A DNA stretch of 33,947 bases, taken from NCBI GenBank assembly GCA_023386455.1, contig JAEWJO010000346.1, forward strand, positions 1 to 33,947, read 5' to 3'. The notes under the pieces were generated by a model. It was not told the origin of the DNA and searched no databases. It worked only from the letters and a program-made list of their open reading frames with translations. Below, one piece after another: positions 6,935-14,947 of this stretch. How positions within the stretch are numbered: the stretch's first letter is position 1; every line of letters starts with the position of its first letter. Source of the stretch: Pseudomonadota bacterium (lineage in GTDB: Bacteria; Myxococcota_A; Polyangia; Haliangiales; Haliangiaceae). Both the position numbers and the translations under genes were made by a program.

Positions 6935-7549
6935 TCAGTTCGCGGTCTCGGCGCCGAGCGAGAGCGTGATCTCGGTGATCTCGACGCCGTCCGCCCAGGT
7001 CCAGAGCTCGCCGATGGCGTCGAGTCGGAGCGACGCGTCGATGTGATCGCCCGTTCCGTCGAGCGTGATGTCGACGCTCTGCGGTCGCAGGCGCTGGGTC
7101 GCCAGCGGCTTCGGCGTGCCGCCGTCGAGCGCGAGCGCGCCGCCGACATCGAACACCATCGCGATCGTCGCGGTCGCCTCGTCATCGGACGCCCAGGTCA
7201 CATCGCCACGCGCGGGCACGACGAGCCGGGCGCCGATATCCTGCAGACGAGCCGGCTTGCCCGACGCGAGCACCGTCGTGATCGGCGCGACCGCGATCTC
7301 GAGCTCTCCGATCGCGAGCCGGCCGCTGTCGTCGAGCGCGACGCGGATGTAGCCGTGCTGGATCGCGAGGTCGGTCGTCACGGCGTCGTGATCGCGGCGA
7401 CGCGCGGTGACCGTCCCGAAGCTCGCCTCGTCGTGGACGTAGAGCGAGGTCGACGCCTCGGACAGGCGAGCGCGAACCGAGTCGTAGTGCAGTCCGCTCT
7501 CGGGCACGGTGCCGCAAGCCGTCGCGAACAGCAGGGCGAGGTATCGCAT
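6935..7549 (-). CDS. lipoprotein, second gene of a coupled pair
   Basis: The product is 204 aa, starting MRYLALLFATACGTVPES with lipobox ATAC. The body is beta-rich with repeated short strands and Asp/Gly turns (RVALDDSGRLAIGELEI, VDITLDGTGDHIDASLRL), as in secreted beta-sandwich proteins. Its ATG overlaps the stop of the upstream gene (TGATG on the minus strand), so translation is coupled. Both are predicted lipoproteins and may form one envelope complex. Not recognised beyond this. Confidence 0.75.
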   Translation of the reverse strand: MRYLALLFATACGTVPESGLHYDSVRARLSEASTSLYVHDEASFGTVTARRRDHDAVTTDLAIQHGYIRVALDDSGRLAIGELEIAVAPITTVLASGKPARLQDIGARLVVPARGDVTWASDDEATATIAMVFDVGGALALDGGTPKPLATQRLRPQSVDITLDGTGDHIDASLRLDAIGELWTWADGVEITEITLSLGAETAN

Positions 7550-9183
7550 CACCGGCTGCCTTCCGGCACGTTGCCGCTGACCAGCAAGTAGCCCAGGCGC
7601 GGATCGACCCACGGCGTCGTCAGCGACGTCCCGGCGATCGACGGCAGCGGGATCGCGTCGACCGCGGCCGCTCCGGCGGCGCGAACGTGCTCGAGCGCGA
7701 ACAGCTCGATCTCCTCGCGCTCGGCCTTCGCGAGCGTGCGCGTCCCGATCACATCGACCTCGACGGCAGGCGTGCTGACATCCATCCGCAGGCGGCCGTT
7801 CTCGACGACGACAAACAGCGCGCTCCTGCCGTGGATCGCGACGGTCGCGGCGACCGCGTTGCCACGGCGGAACGTGGCGACCCAGTCGCCGATCGTCAGC
7901 TCGAGTGGAGTCCCGGTTGCCTCGACGTGCGGCGGCACCGCGAGCTCGAGCTGGACGGAGTCGTACAGCTCGCTGATCGGCGCGGCCGCGAGCTCGATCC
8001 GCTGGTCGAACGCACCGGCCGACCACAGGCTCGCGAGCAGCTGGTTCGCAGCGTCGTCGGCGACCGCGAGCGAGAGCCCGCTCGTCAGATCGAGCGTTGG
8101 TGCGCTGTTCGGGACGAATACGAACGGTCCCTTGCCGCCGTGTGCGAGGAGCGCGGTGTCGAGCGTGAGCGTGCCGCCGTCGGGCGTGAACGCGATCTGC
8201 GCCGGCGCGACCTCGACATCGACGGGCACGCCGTCGACATCGACGGTCTTGCTCTCGACGTACGTTGCGAGTGCACGGCCGAGCATCGGCACGACGAGGC
8301 GTTCCTTCGACGATCCGAGGGCGGCTCCGACCTCCGCGTCGAGATCGAGCATCTGGACGACCGGATCCGGCACGTCGGTCAGCTCGCGCTCGATGCCGGT
8401 GACCTGCACGCTCGGCTCGGCGAGCTGGACGTCGAACCGGCCGCCGGCGATCCCGACGAGGGCCCGCCCGCCGACGGTCACGCGCGCTGCCGACACCACG
8501 GTCTCGCGGGTTCCGTCGACGCACGAGTCCGCCCACTGGAGATGCATGCCGATGCTGACGTCGTCGAGCACGGTCGAGACGGCGATGCCGCCGGTCGTCG
8601 GTTGCAGCTGCACCTCCGCGTTGCCGACGATCAGGCTCGTGATCGACGCGCGCGCGTAGCTGCAACCCGTGTTGCCGACGTCGACGACCGGGTTTCGATC
8701 CTGCGCGGCGGCCACGAGACCGCCCGTCTCGATCGAGCTCGCGCTGTCGCGACCGAGCGCGCTCAGCGCCTGTGCGGACAGCGTCGTGCGAATCCCGCCG
8801 GCGACGCGACGCTCGAGCGCGACCATCGGTCCGACGACCACCGCACGCGTCTCGGAACCTTCGTTGCGCCGCTCGTCGATCGCGATCGCGTGCACGAGGT
8901 TCGTGCCAGGTGTGACCGCGACGTTCGCGAGCCACGTGCCGTCGTCGCCGTGCACGGCGGGCTCGTTGTTGACGGTGACGGCGATGACGCGCCCGCTGTC
9001 GTCGCTCACCGTGCCGGTGACGAGCACGTGCGTGACGTCGCCGGCGAATGTCCCGCGTGCGGGCGTGACGATGTGAATGTGAGGCGCGGCGTCCCCGGCG
9101 ATGGGATCGTCCGGATCGCCGTGGAGGTTGTCGCCGCAACCGATCAAGACACCCAGGACCGCGAACAGAGTTTGGAGTCTCAT
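7549..9183 (-). CDS. large lipoprotein with N-terminal Ig-like domain
   Basis: The product is 544 aa. MRLQTLFAVLGVLIGCGDN is a lipoprotein signal with lipobox LIGC. Residues about 32-115 (HIHIVTPARGTF, VTGTVSDDSG, VTVNNEPA, NLVHAIAIDE) match the bacterial Ig-like domain of the glucodextranase-B type. The remaining 420 residues consist of long amphipathic beta strands in two similar halves (DVSIGMHLQW, VDVDGVPVDVEVAPAQI, SVQLELAVPPHVE). This recalls elongated lipid-binding barrels, but no diagnostic motif is visible. ATG at 9183 gives the signal peptide; an upstream ATG at 9204 would bury it. It is the first gene of a coupled pair with 6935-7549. Confidence 0.8.
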   Translation of the reverse strand: MRLQTLFAVLGVLIGCGDNLHGDPDDPIAGDAAPHIHIVTPARGTFAGDVTHVLVTGTVSDDSGRVIAVTVNNEPAVHGDDGTWLANVAVTPGTNLVHAIAIDERRNEGSETRAVVVGPMVALERRVAGGIRTTLSAQALSALGRDSASSIETGGLVAAAQDRNPVVDVGNTGCSYARASITSLIVGNAEVQLQPTTGGIAVSTVLDDVSIGMHLQWADSCVDGTRETVVSAARVTVGGRALVGIAGGRFDVQLAEPSVQVTGIERELTDVPDPVVQMLDLDAEVGAALGSSKERLVVPMLGRALATYVESKTVDVDGVPVDVEVAPAQIAFTPDGGTLTLDTALLAHGGKGPFVFVPNSAPTLDLTSGLSLAVADDAANQLLASLWSAGAFDQRIELAAAPISELYDSVQLELAVPPHVEATGTPLELTIGDWVATFRRGNAVAATVAIHGRSALFVVVENGRLRMDVSTPAVEVDVIGTRTLAKAEREEIELFALEHVRAAGAAAVDAIPLPSIAGTSLTTPWVDPRLGYLLVSGNVPEGSR

Positions 9184-9483
9184 GGCTAACGCAGTGCGTT
9201 GCAACGACCTCGCCAGTCGCTACGGTCAGGCACGTAGGAGGTCGTTAGCTCATGAAACCACGACGATTTCTGCTATCGAACGATGGTCATTAGTGAGTAA
9301 GATACGTGACATCTCGTCTCGAACGCGCGTCGGCGATCGGGTCGATCATGGACATCCAGCCGACCGGCTACCCGGCTAGCCAGCCAGCGCGGTCGTCGCG
9401 TGAATGATCGACAGCACTGGCATCGCGGGGGCGGGCCCAGGGCGAGCGCGCCGCGGTGAAAATGCGAGTTGCGGAAGCGGCGA
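9184..9483. other. 300-bp intergenic region with palindromes and an orphan ribosome-binding site
   Basis: No full gene is seen. AACGCA/TGCGTT form a perfect inverted repeat around one base at 9188-9200, four bases from the minus-strand start at 9183, and may be an operator. On the plus strand, AGGAGG at 9236-9241 stands 10 nt before an ATG at 9252 that opens only 13 codons (MKPRRFLLSNDGH, stop at 9291-9293). This could be a leader peptide or the stub of a lost gene. The remaining sequence to 9483 shows nothing I can support. Confidence 0.35.
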
Positions 9484-9951
9484 TCAGTCGCGCTTGCGGC
9501 GATACGTGATCTGCAGGTCGTCGTTCCAGTGAACGTCGTCCTCGCAAAGCTGCCAGCGTCCGTCGATCGCGTCCCCGCCATCGACGAACGTGCCCACGAA
9601 CCGCTGCGAGAACCCGGGCGCGAGACGCTCGATCCGCCACGCGGTCGCGTCGATGGCGACGTCGAGCTTGCGGAACACACCGCGCGAGTCGAAGTACTGC
9701 ATCGAGATCCGCGCGTCAGAGCTGACCGGCACGCGATCACTGTCGGTGAAGCCGATGATCGAGATCGAATCGGGAAAGTCCGCGTGATCCGTCCGCGAGC
9801 GAACGATCAAGAACCGCTCTCCTTCCAGCCACTCGATCTCCGCGGTGCCGTGGACGAGCGTCCCGGGTACGGCGGGATGTGTGGCCTCGGTCGTCCAGGT
9901 CCCGACGAGACGGTCGAGCAAGCTCAACGAGGATTCTGCATCCATGATCAT
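9484..9951 (-). CDS. small beta-barrel protein, DUF1579/lipocalin-like
   Basis: The product is 155 aa with no signal peptide. It starts with a short helix (SSLSLLDRLVGTWTTE). A run of about ten beta strands follows (GTAEIEWLEGERFLIVRS, SISIIGF, ISMQYFDSRGVFRKLDV, RFVGTFVDGG), ending ITYRRK. The opening LxGxW and the strand pattern are those of small ligand-binding barrels of the DUF1579 or nitrobindin type, a match made by eye only. The start at 9951 has an excellent Shine-Dalgarno (GGAGG, 5-nt spacer); ATG at 9945 is an alternative. Function unknown. Confidence 0.75.
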   Translation of the reverse strand: MIMDAESSLSLLDRLVGTWTTEATHPAVPGTLVHGTAEIEWLEGERFLIVRSRTDHADFPDSISIIGFTDSDRVPVSSDARISMQYFDSRGVFRKLDVAIDATAWRIERLAPGFSQRFVGTFVDGGDAIDGRWQLCEDDVHWNDDLQITYRRKRD

Positions 9952-10034
9952 GGCTACCTCCGATCCTGACGAGGAACGAGGAGGTGGCCGGTGAGGACGA
10001 TCTCGGCTGGCTTCGCCGAAATTCGCCTGGCCGT

Positions 10035-11414
10035 TCAATGGTGCAGGCCGTGCGCCGCCGCGTGCTCGGGCGTGATGCATCCCTCGAGCGCATCGAGCGT
10101 GGTCGCGTTCGCGAAGCACGTGCGGACATCCATCGACCACGTTCCGACGTTGCACGCCGCCTCGATCTGCTGCGGCAGGTCGGTCACGTCCTCGTGCATG
10201 CCGGCGGCCTGGAGCGTCGCCGCGATCTGCGGACCGAGCACCGCGCACGACAGGTTCGACGGGATCGGCCCGCTCGCCGGCTCGGATGACACCTGACCCG
10301 CGCACAGGTGCGCGTTGATGAGGTCGCCGGCGGCAAGCGTGCAGGCTCGGCGCTCGGCCGACCAGCTCTCCGACTCGCAGATCGTGGCGTACTGCGAGCG
10401 GCATGTCTCGGCGCTCGCCTCGTCGGGGCGTCGGTCCGGACCGTGCGTCGCGTCCGCCTGCAGATCGGCGAGATGACGACCGACCGCCGCGCAATCGCTG
10501 CTCTCCGCATTCGCCGGGAGCCCGAGGCGCTCGACGAGCGGCGCCCGCGCGGTCGCGTGCTTCTGCAGCTGAGAGACGAGATCGCACAGCGATCCGCCGT
10601 GAGCCGCGTGCCCGCCGGCCGCCGTCTTCGCGCCCGGAGCGGCGTGCGCGTGTTCGTCCGTGGTGGTGGGAGGCGCCGCATGGGCGTCGGTGCGGGTCGC
10701 GGTCACGACGACCGCGCCGGTACCTCCAAGGGTGGCAGTCACGAGAGCAGCGATGGCGAGCTTGTGCATGGTCGATCCTTTCACGGCAGGTGAGGCATCG
10801 ACATGCGAGGCAGATGCGGAGACACCGACGAGCGCGAGCACCGACGCGGCAAGTCCAGGGCTCGGACCTCGTCGCACGATCCCGCGCTCGACTGTCGCGA
10901 CGCGATCGGCGAGATACCGCCGGCCACGCGACAGCCGCTTGTTCGTGGTCGCGGCGCTGATTCCCAGCGACCGCGCGACGTCATCGATGGAGCGCTCCTC
11001 GTAGTAGTAGAGGACGAGCGGCTCTCGATAGACGTCGGGCACCTGTGCGAGCGCAGCGGCGACGACGCGCTCCGACTCTGCCTCGGTCAGCTGATCGAAC
11101 GGCGTTGTCGTGTGCGTGACGTCGTCGAGGTCGCGAGCGATCTCGCGCTGCGTCTGCCTGCGCAGATCGCGCGCCCGATTGCGCGCGATCCCACACAGCC
11201 ACGCTGCGAGCCGACATTCGTCGCGAAGCTCGTCGAGGCGCTGCCAGGCGACCACGAACGTGTCCTGCGCGACGTCGTCGGCAAGCGCTCGATCGCGCAC
11301 GCCGGAGAACGCCACCGCATACACCGCTCGCTGGTAGCGCTCGATGATCCGAGCGAATGCCTCGCGGTCCCCGCGTCGGCTCGCCGCGATCAGCGTCGCA
11401 TCACCTGCCTGCAT
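10035..11414 (-). CDS. ECF sigma factor fused to a Cys-rich exported domain
   Basis: The product is 459 aa. Residues 1-175 are an ECF sigma factor: region 2 (AFARIIERYQRAVYAVAF, DDVAQDTFVVAWQRL) and region 4 (VPDVYREPLVLYYYEERS, then IDDVARSLGISAATTNKRL). A weakly hydrophobic stretch follows (about 188-205), then a strong hydrophobic segment (219-240) and a His/Ala-rich linker. The C-terminal part has two similar Cys modules, each with C, about 60 residues containing a W..E/D.R.C motif, and a closing Cys (ERRACTLAAG, DVRTCFANAT). An internal ATG at 10769 (residue 216) has its own AAAGGA with a 6-nt spacer and opens a perfect signal peptide. Either one membrane-tethered sigma factor is made, or two proteins come from one frame. 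Confidence 0.8.
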   Translation of the reverse strand: MQAGDATLIAASRRGDREAFARIIERYQRAVYAVAFSGVRDRALADDVAQDTFVVAWQRLDELRDECRLAAWLCGIARNRARDLRRQTQREIARDLDDVTHTTTPFDQLTEAESERVVAAALAQVPDVYREPLVLYYYEERSIDDVARSLGISAATTNKRLSRGRRYLADRVATVERGIVRRGPSPGLAASVLALVGVSASASHVDASPAVKGSTMHKLAIAALVTATLGGTGAVVVTATRTDAHAAPPTTTDEHAHAAPGAKTAAGGHAAHGGSLCDLVSQLQKHATARAPLVERLGLPANAESSDCAAVGRHLADLQADATHGPDRRPDEASAETCRSQYATICESESWSAERRACTLAAGDLINAHLCAGQVSSEPASGPIPSNLSCAVLGPQIAATLQAAGMHEDVTDLPQQIEAACNVGTWSMDVRTCFANATTLDALEGCITPEHAAAHGLHH

Positions 11415-11482
11415 GTCGTCTTGTAGTGGATCTCGGCGGCCATTTCGGACCGAAAATCCGCCGGCCCAAGATTCCCGGACAC

Positions 11483-11893
11483 TTAGCCCCGGCGCAGCCG
11501 GATGTCGACATAGGCGGATGCGACGAGATTCGCGAGCGCACCGGCATCCACGGCGTGCCCGGGTCGCAGCTTGACGTGCCGCCCGCGCTTGCCGGTGCCC
11601 TCGAGCATGCGAGTCGGATCCTCGAGCAACGCACCGAAGAAGAACCCGACGTTGACGTGGCCGCGATACGCGGCGACATAGCCGAACGCGGCGTCGCCGA
11701 CGCACGCGGTCGGGCAGCCGTCGTGCATCAGCTCGCGCACGTCGCGGCCACACGCTCGCATCCGCGCGAACCACGTCTCGACGAACGGCCGCAGCTCCTC
11801 GCGCTGCGAGGCGAGCCATGCATCGATCGCGGGCTCGTGTCTCACCGCCGACGGAAAGCGCAGGATCGGATCCACGGTCGCTCGCGTCATCAT
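11483..11893 (-). CDS. DUF1801-family protein
   Basis: The product is 136 aa, cytosolic. The layout matches DUF1801 (YdhG-like): an N-terminal helix with EELRPFVETWFARMRACG, then HDGCPTACVGDAAFGYVAAYRGHVNVGFF in strand order, a FGALLEDPTRMLEGTGKRGRHVKL block, and a C-terminal helix LANLVASAYVDIRL. The LEGTGKRGRHVKL segment is the most characteristic part. The family is of unknown function. ATG at 11890 is an alternative start. It lies divergent from the ABC transporter, with 69 bp between. Confidence 0.8.
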   Translation of the reverse strand: MMTRATVDPILRFPSAVRHEPAIDAWLASQREELRPFVETWFARMRACGRDVRELMHDGCPTACVGDAAFGYVAAYRGHVNVGFFFGALLEDPTRMLEGTGKRGRHVKLRPGHAVDAGALANLVASAYVDIRLRRG

Positions 11894-11962
11894 AGCACTG
11901 CAAGGTTTCTTCACACTCGAGCAGGCAGTGTCGTAACAGCGGGCTGAGATCGTGCTGCGTAC

Positions 11963-12958
11963 ATGCAGCTCGTCAGAAGTCATCCACGCCGCCCCGGCCT
12001 CGCGGTCGAAGCCACCGGCCTCGTCAAGAAGTTCGGCGACGTCCGCGCCGTCGACGGGATCGATCTCGAGATCCATCGCGGCCAGGTGTTCGGCGTGCTC
12101 GGACCCAATGGCGCCGGCAAGACCACGATGCTGAAGATGCTCGCGACGCTCCTGCCGATCGATGGCGGCACGGCGCACATCTTCGGTGTCGACGTCGCGG
12201 CAACGCCTCATCAGGTGCGGCAGCTCGTCGGGGTCACCGGCCAGTACGCGTCCGTGGACGAGAACCTCACCGGTCGCGAGAACCTGTTCTTGTTCGGACG
12301 TCTGCTCGGCCTGTCGCGCAAGCAGGCGCACGAGACGGCTGACGAGCTGCTCGCCAGCTTCGGGCTCTCCGAAGCGGCCGATCGTCAGATCGAGGGGTTC
12401 TCCGGTGGCATGCGGCGTCGTCTCGATCTCGCGGCGTCGCTGATCCGCCGCCCACCCCTGATCTTTCTCGACGAGCCGACGACCGGTCTCGATCCACGCA
12501 CGCGCGGCCAGATGTGGGAGACGATCCGCAAGCTCGTCCGCGATGGCGCGACGGTGCTGCTGACGACCCAGTACCTCGACGAGGCCGACCAGCTCGCCGA
12601 TCGCATCGCGGTGATCGATCGCGGGACCAAGGTCGCGGAGGGAACCCCCGACGAGCTCAAGGCCGGCGTCGGTAACTCGACGCTCCACGTTCGCCTCACC
12701 GATCGCGAACGCACCGCCGAAGCCGCCGCACTCGTCGAGCGCGTGCTCGGCGAGCAGCCCGTGCTGACGCCCGAAGCCGGTGGCCTCAACATCGCGCTCG
12801 TCGACGCCAACCGTGCGGCCGACGTGCTCATCGCGTTTCGCGAGGTCAAGCTCGGCATCTCGACCGCGAGTGTCCGCCAGCCGACGCTCGACGAGGTCTT
12901 CCTCGCACTGACGGGCCACCACAGCAGCGCCGACGACGCGAAGGCGGAGGTGCGCTGA
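11963..12958 (+). CDS. DrrA-type ABC transporter ATP-binding protein
   Basis: The product is 331 aa. Visible motifs are Walker A GPNGAGKTT (47-55), signature FSGGM (146-150), Walker B LIFLDEP (166-172) with GLDPRTR behind it, and TTQYLDEADQL, where Gln (203) replaces the usual H-loop His. This Gln is typical of the daunorubicin-resistance (DrrA) branch. The C-terminal 100 residues form the DrrA-like accessory domain. It hydrolyses ATP to power export through the permease encoded next, with which it overlaps by one base (TGATG). Exported compound unknown; drug, lipid or a self-made metabolite are possible. Confidence 0.92.
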   Translation: MQLVRSHPRRPGLAVEATGLVKKFGDVRAVDGIDLEIHRGQVFGVLGPNGAGKTTMLKMLATLLPIDGGTAHIFGVDVAATPHQVRQLVGVTGQYASVDENLTGRENLFLFGRLLGLSRKQAHETADELLASFGLSEAADRQIEGFSGGMRRRLDLAASLIRRPPLIFLDEPTTGLDPRTRGQMWETIRKLVRDGATVLLTTQYLDEADQLADRIAVIDRGTKVAEGTPDELKAGVGNSTLHVRLTDRERTAEAAALVERVLGEQPVLTPEAGGLNIALVDANRAADVLIAFREVKLGISTASVRQPTLDEVFLALTGHHSSADDAKAEVR

Positions 12959-13776
12959 TGGTGACCTCCCTACCGCCCGAGGCTGCCGACGATCGCGCGC
13001 TCTCGGTCCGCCCGACGCTGCGCGACACCATCTCGCAGACCCGAGCGATGGCGTGGCGCGCGCTCGTCAAGATGCGGCGCAACCCCGAACAGTTCTTCGA
13101 CGTGACGCTGCAGCCGCTGCTGTTCACGGCGATGTTCACGTACATCTTCGGCGGCGCAGTCGCCGGCAGCACGGCGAGCTACCTGCCGATCATCATCCCG
13201 GGCATCCTCGCGCAGACGACGCTCACCGCGTGCATGGCGACCGGCATCCAGCTCCGCGAGGACATGGACAAGGGTGTGTTCGATCGGTTCAAGTCCCTGC
13301 CGATCGCACGCATCGCGCCGCTCGCCGGCCCCGCGCTCGCGGACCTCCTGCGGTACGGAATCGCGTCGACGCTCACCATCCTCGTCGGCATCGCGATGGG
13401 CTATCGGCCCGGCGGCGGCGTGGCCGGCATCCTCGGCGGCTGGGCACTCGTCGTCGCATCCGGCTGGTCACTCGCCTGGGTCTTCACCTGGCTCGGCACG
13501 ATCGCGCGCAGCGCGCAGGCCGTGCAGGGCATCTCGATGATGTTCATGTTCCCGCTGTCATTCCTGTCGAACGCATTCGTGCCGACGCAGACGATGCCGG
13601 GCTGGCTGCAGACATTCGTCGAGATCAACCCGGTGTCACAGGTCGTCCACGCGTGCCGTGACCTGATGAACGACGGCCGCCTCACGGCGCATGTCGGCTG
13701 GGCACTGCTCGGCTGCCTCGTCCTCGTCGCGGTGTTCGCGCCGCTCGCGGTTCGCTCGTACGCGCGCAAGATGTAA
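12958..13776 (+). CDS. DrrB-type ABC-2 permease
   Basis: The product is 272 aa with a cytosolic N-terminal helix (about 20-45, TRAMAWRALVKMRRNPEQF) and six predicted membrane segments. It follows the ABC-2 pattern: PLLFTAMFTYIFGG, then LPIIIPGILAQTTLTACM, the REDMDKGVFDRFKSLPI loop that contacts the ATPase, two further helices, FPLSFLSNAFVPTQTMPGWL, and the last helix ending near SYARKM. The start overlaps the ATPase stop, so the two are co-translated. No terminator hairpin is visible after the stop. Confidence 0.92.
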   Translation: MVTSLPPEAADDRALSVRPTLRDTISQTRAMAWRALVKMRRNPEQFFDVTLQPLLFTAMFTYIFGGAVAGSTASYLPIIIPGILAQTTLTACMATGIQLREDMDKGVFDRFKSLPIARIAPLAGPALADLLRYGIASTLTILVGIAMGYRPGGGVAGILGGWALVVASGWSLAWVFTWLGTIARSAQAVQGISMMFMFPLSFLSNAFVPTQTMPGWLQTFVEINPVSQVVHACRDLMNDGRLTAHVGWALLGCLVLVAVFAPLAVRSYARKM

Positions 13777-13811
13777 CAGGGAGTCGCCGCGGGACCGACC
13801 GGGTGCACGAC

Positions 13812-14336
13812 TCAAGGCGAGCGCGATGCGAAGCGATAGATGAGGCGCGTCGAGGCGCGATCTCCCGCGTTCCTGAGCTCCTCACCGCTACGCACGAACC
13901 CTGCCTTGGTCAGTACCCGGCACGACGCGACGTTCTCCGCGTCGACGATGCCGAGAATCTCGGGCAGCGACAGTGCGGCCGATGCCCACTTCGCCATCGC
14001 GATCACGGTCTCCGTCGCGAGCCCCTTGCCCTGGAGCCGCTGCTCGATCGCGTAGCCGATCTCGACGGACCCGCGCGCCGGGCTGAGGCCGACGTGACCG
14101 ATCAGAGCCCTCGTCTCCAGGTGCTCGACACCGAGCACGTACGGATGCACGCGCGGGTCGGGTGGGTTGTCGGTGTGCGCGATCAGCGCGCGCGCCACCT
14201 GCTCTGCATGATCGTGATCGCGATAGACCTGGTCGGGGATCCAGCGGCGCATTCCCTCCTCGCCGCTCATGACAAGGAGCTTCGGCGCATCGGCCAGCAC
14301 GAAGGGCCGCAGGAGCAGTCGCGCGGTGGAGATCAC
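13812..14336 (-). CDS. GNAT-family acetyltransferase, RimJ/RimL-like
   Basis: The product is 174 aa. TARLLLRPFVLADAP opens the RimJ/RimL type of GNAT fold. The acetyl-CoA-binding region is GYAIEQRLQGKGLATET (the R-x-x-G-x-G/A loop is QRLQGKGLA), followed by LGIVDAENVASCRVLTKAGFVRSGE, the usual end with the N-x-x-S-x-x-x-x-x-K-x-G-F motif. It transfers acetyl groups from acetyl-CoA to an amine; substrate unknown. The GTG start is supported by the family alignment and by TATGAT 6 nt upstream. Confidence 0.88.
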   Translation of the reverse strand: MISTARLLLRPFVLADAPKLLVMSGEEGMRRWIPDQVYRDHDHAEQVARALIAHTDNPPDPRVHPYVLGVEHLETRALIGHVGLSPARGSVEIGYAIEQRLQGKGLATETVIAMAKWASAALSLPEILGIVDAENVASCRVLTKAGFVRSGEELRNAGDRASTRLIYRFASRSP

Positions 14337-14342
14337 GCGTCG

Positions 14343-14348
14343 ATCATA
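14343..14348 (-). promoter_or_regulatory. -10-like hexamer TATGAT upstream of the 14336 start
   Basis: TATGAT on the minus strand ends 6 nt before the GTG at 14336, and no Shine-Dalgarno is present. This is one of the best matches to the sigma-70 -10 box among the leaderless candidates. Confidence 0.5.
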
Positions 14349-14527
14349 GCGGTGACCGAGCGGTGGAAGCGACTGCGAGGGCTCGCCAGGCGGCCGAAGT
14401 CCTCGGATCCACTCGAGCATCCGCGGCAGCCGTCCCGCCGGCGAGAAATCGACGAGATTTTTCGCGGTGCGTGTCGATCCGAGCACCGCTCGTTCGTCGC
14501 TCACCCGGACATGACAGGAGACAGACG

Positions 14528-14944
14528 ATGAAATTCCTCGTGCTCGTCAAGGCGACCAAGAATTCCGAAGCAGGCGTTCACCCCACGGAGAAGGTCATCA
14601 CGGAGATGATGCGCTTCAACGAGGAGATGGTGAAGGCGGGTGTCCTGCTCGACGCGGGCGGCCTCTGGCCGAGCAGCCAGGGCAAGCGCCTCCGCGTCGA
14701 GGGCACCACCCGCACGATCATCGATGGTCCGTTCACCGAGGCCAAGGAGCTCATCGGGGGCTACTGGATGCTGCAGGCGAAGTCGTTCGACGAGGCGGTG
14801 CAGTGGATGCAGCGCTGCCCGGGCCTCGACGAGGATGGCGCCGAGCTCGAGATCCGCCGGCTCGTCGATGTCGGCGATTTCGCCGAGGCGGGCGCCGAAG
14901 CCAACGAGATGCACGAGCGCCTCGAGAAGCAGGTCAGGCGGTAG
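14528..14944 (+). CDS. YCII-related protein with DGPF motif
   Basis: The product is 138 aa. MKFLVLVKATKNSEAG and IIDGPFTEAKELIGGYWML are the hallmark segments of the YCII/DGPFAETKE family, ending AVQWMQRCPGLDEDGAELEIRRL. The fold is ferredoxin-like; the biochemical role is unknown. In other genomes these proteins are often encoded beside ECF sigma factors. Here the nearest sigma factor is 3 kb away on the other strand. Start: ATG with GGAG 7 nt upstream. Confidence 0.9.
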   Translation: MKFLVLVKATKNSEAGVHPTEKVITEMMRFNEEMVKAGVLLDAGGLWPSSQGKRLRVEGTTRTIIDGPFTEAKELIGGYWMLQAKSFDEAVQWMQRCPGLDEDGAELEIRRLVDVGDFAEAGAEANEMHERLEKQVRR

Positions 14945-14947
14945 CGT

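Noticed and set aside
6935..9139. 734-codon minus-strand frame across the lipoprotein pair
   Set aside because: The upstream part is an Arg-rich shadow; the two lipoproteins with signal peptides explain the strand.
11483..12922. 479-codon minus-strand frame opposite the ABC ATPase
   Set aside because: Only its last 136 codons (DUF1801) are real; the remainder is antisense of the ATPase motifs.
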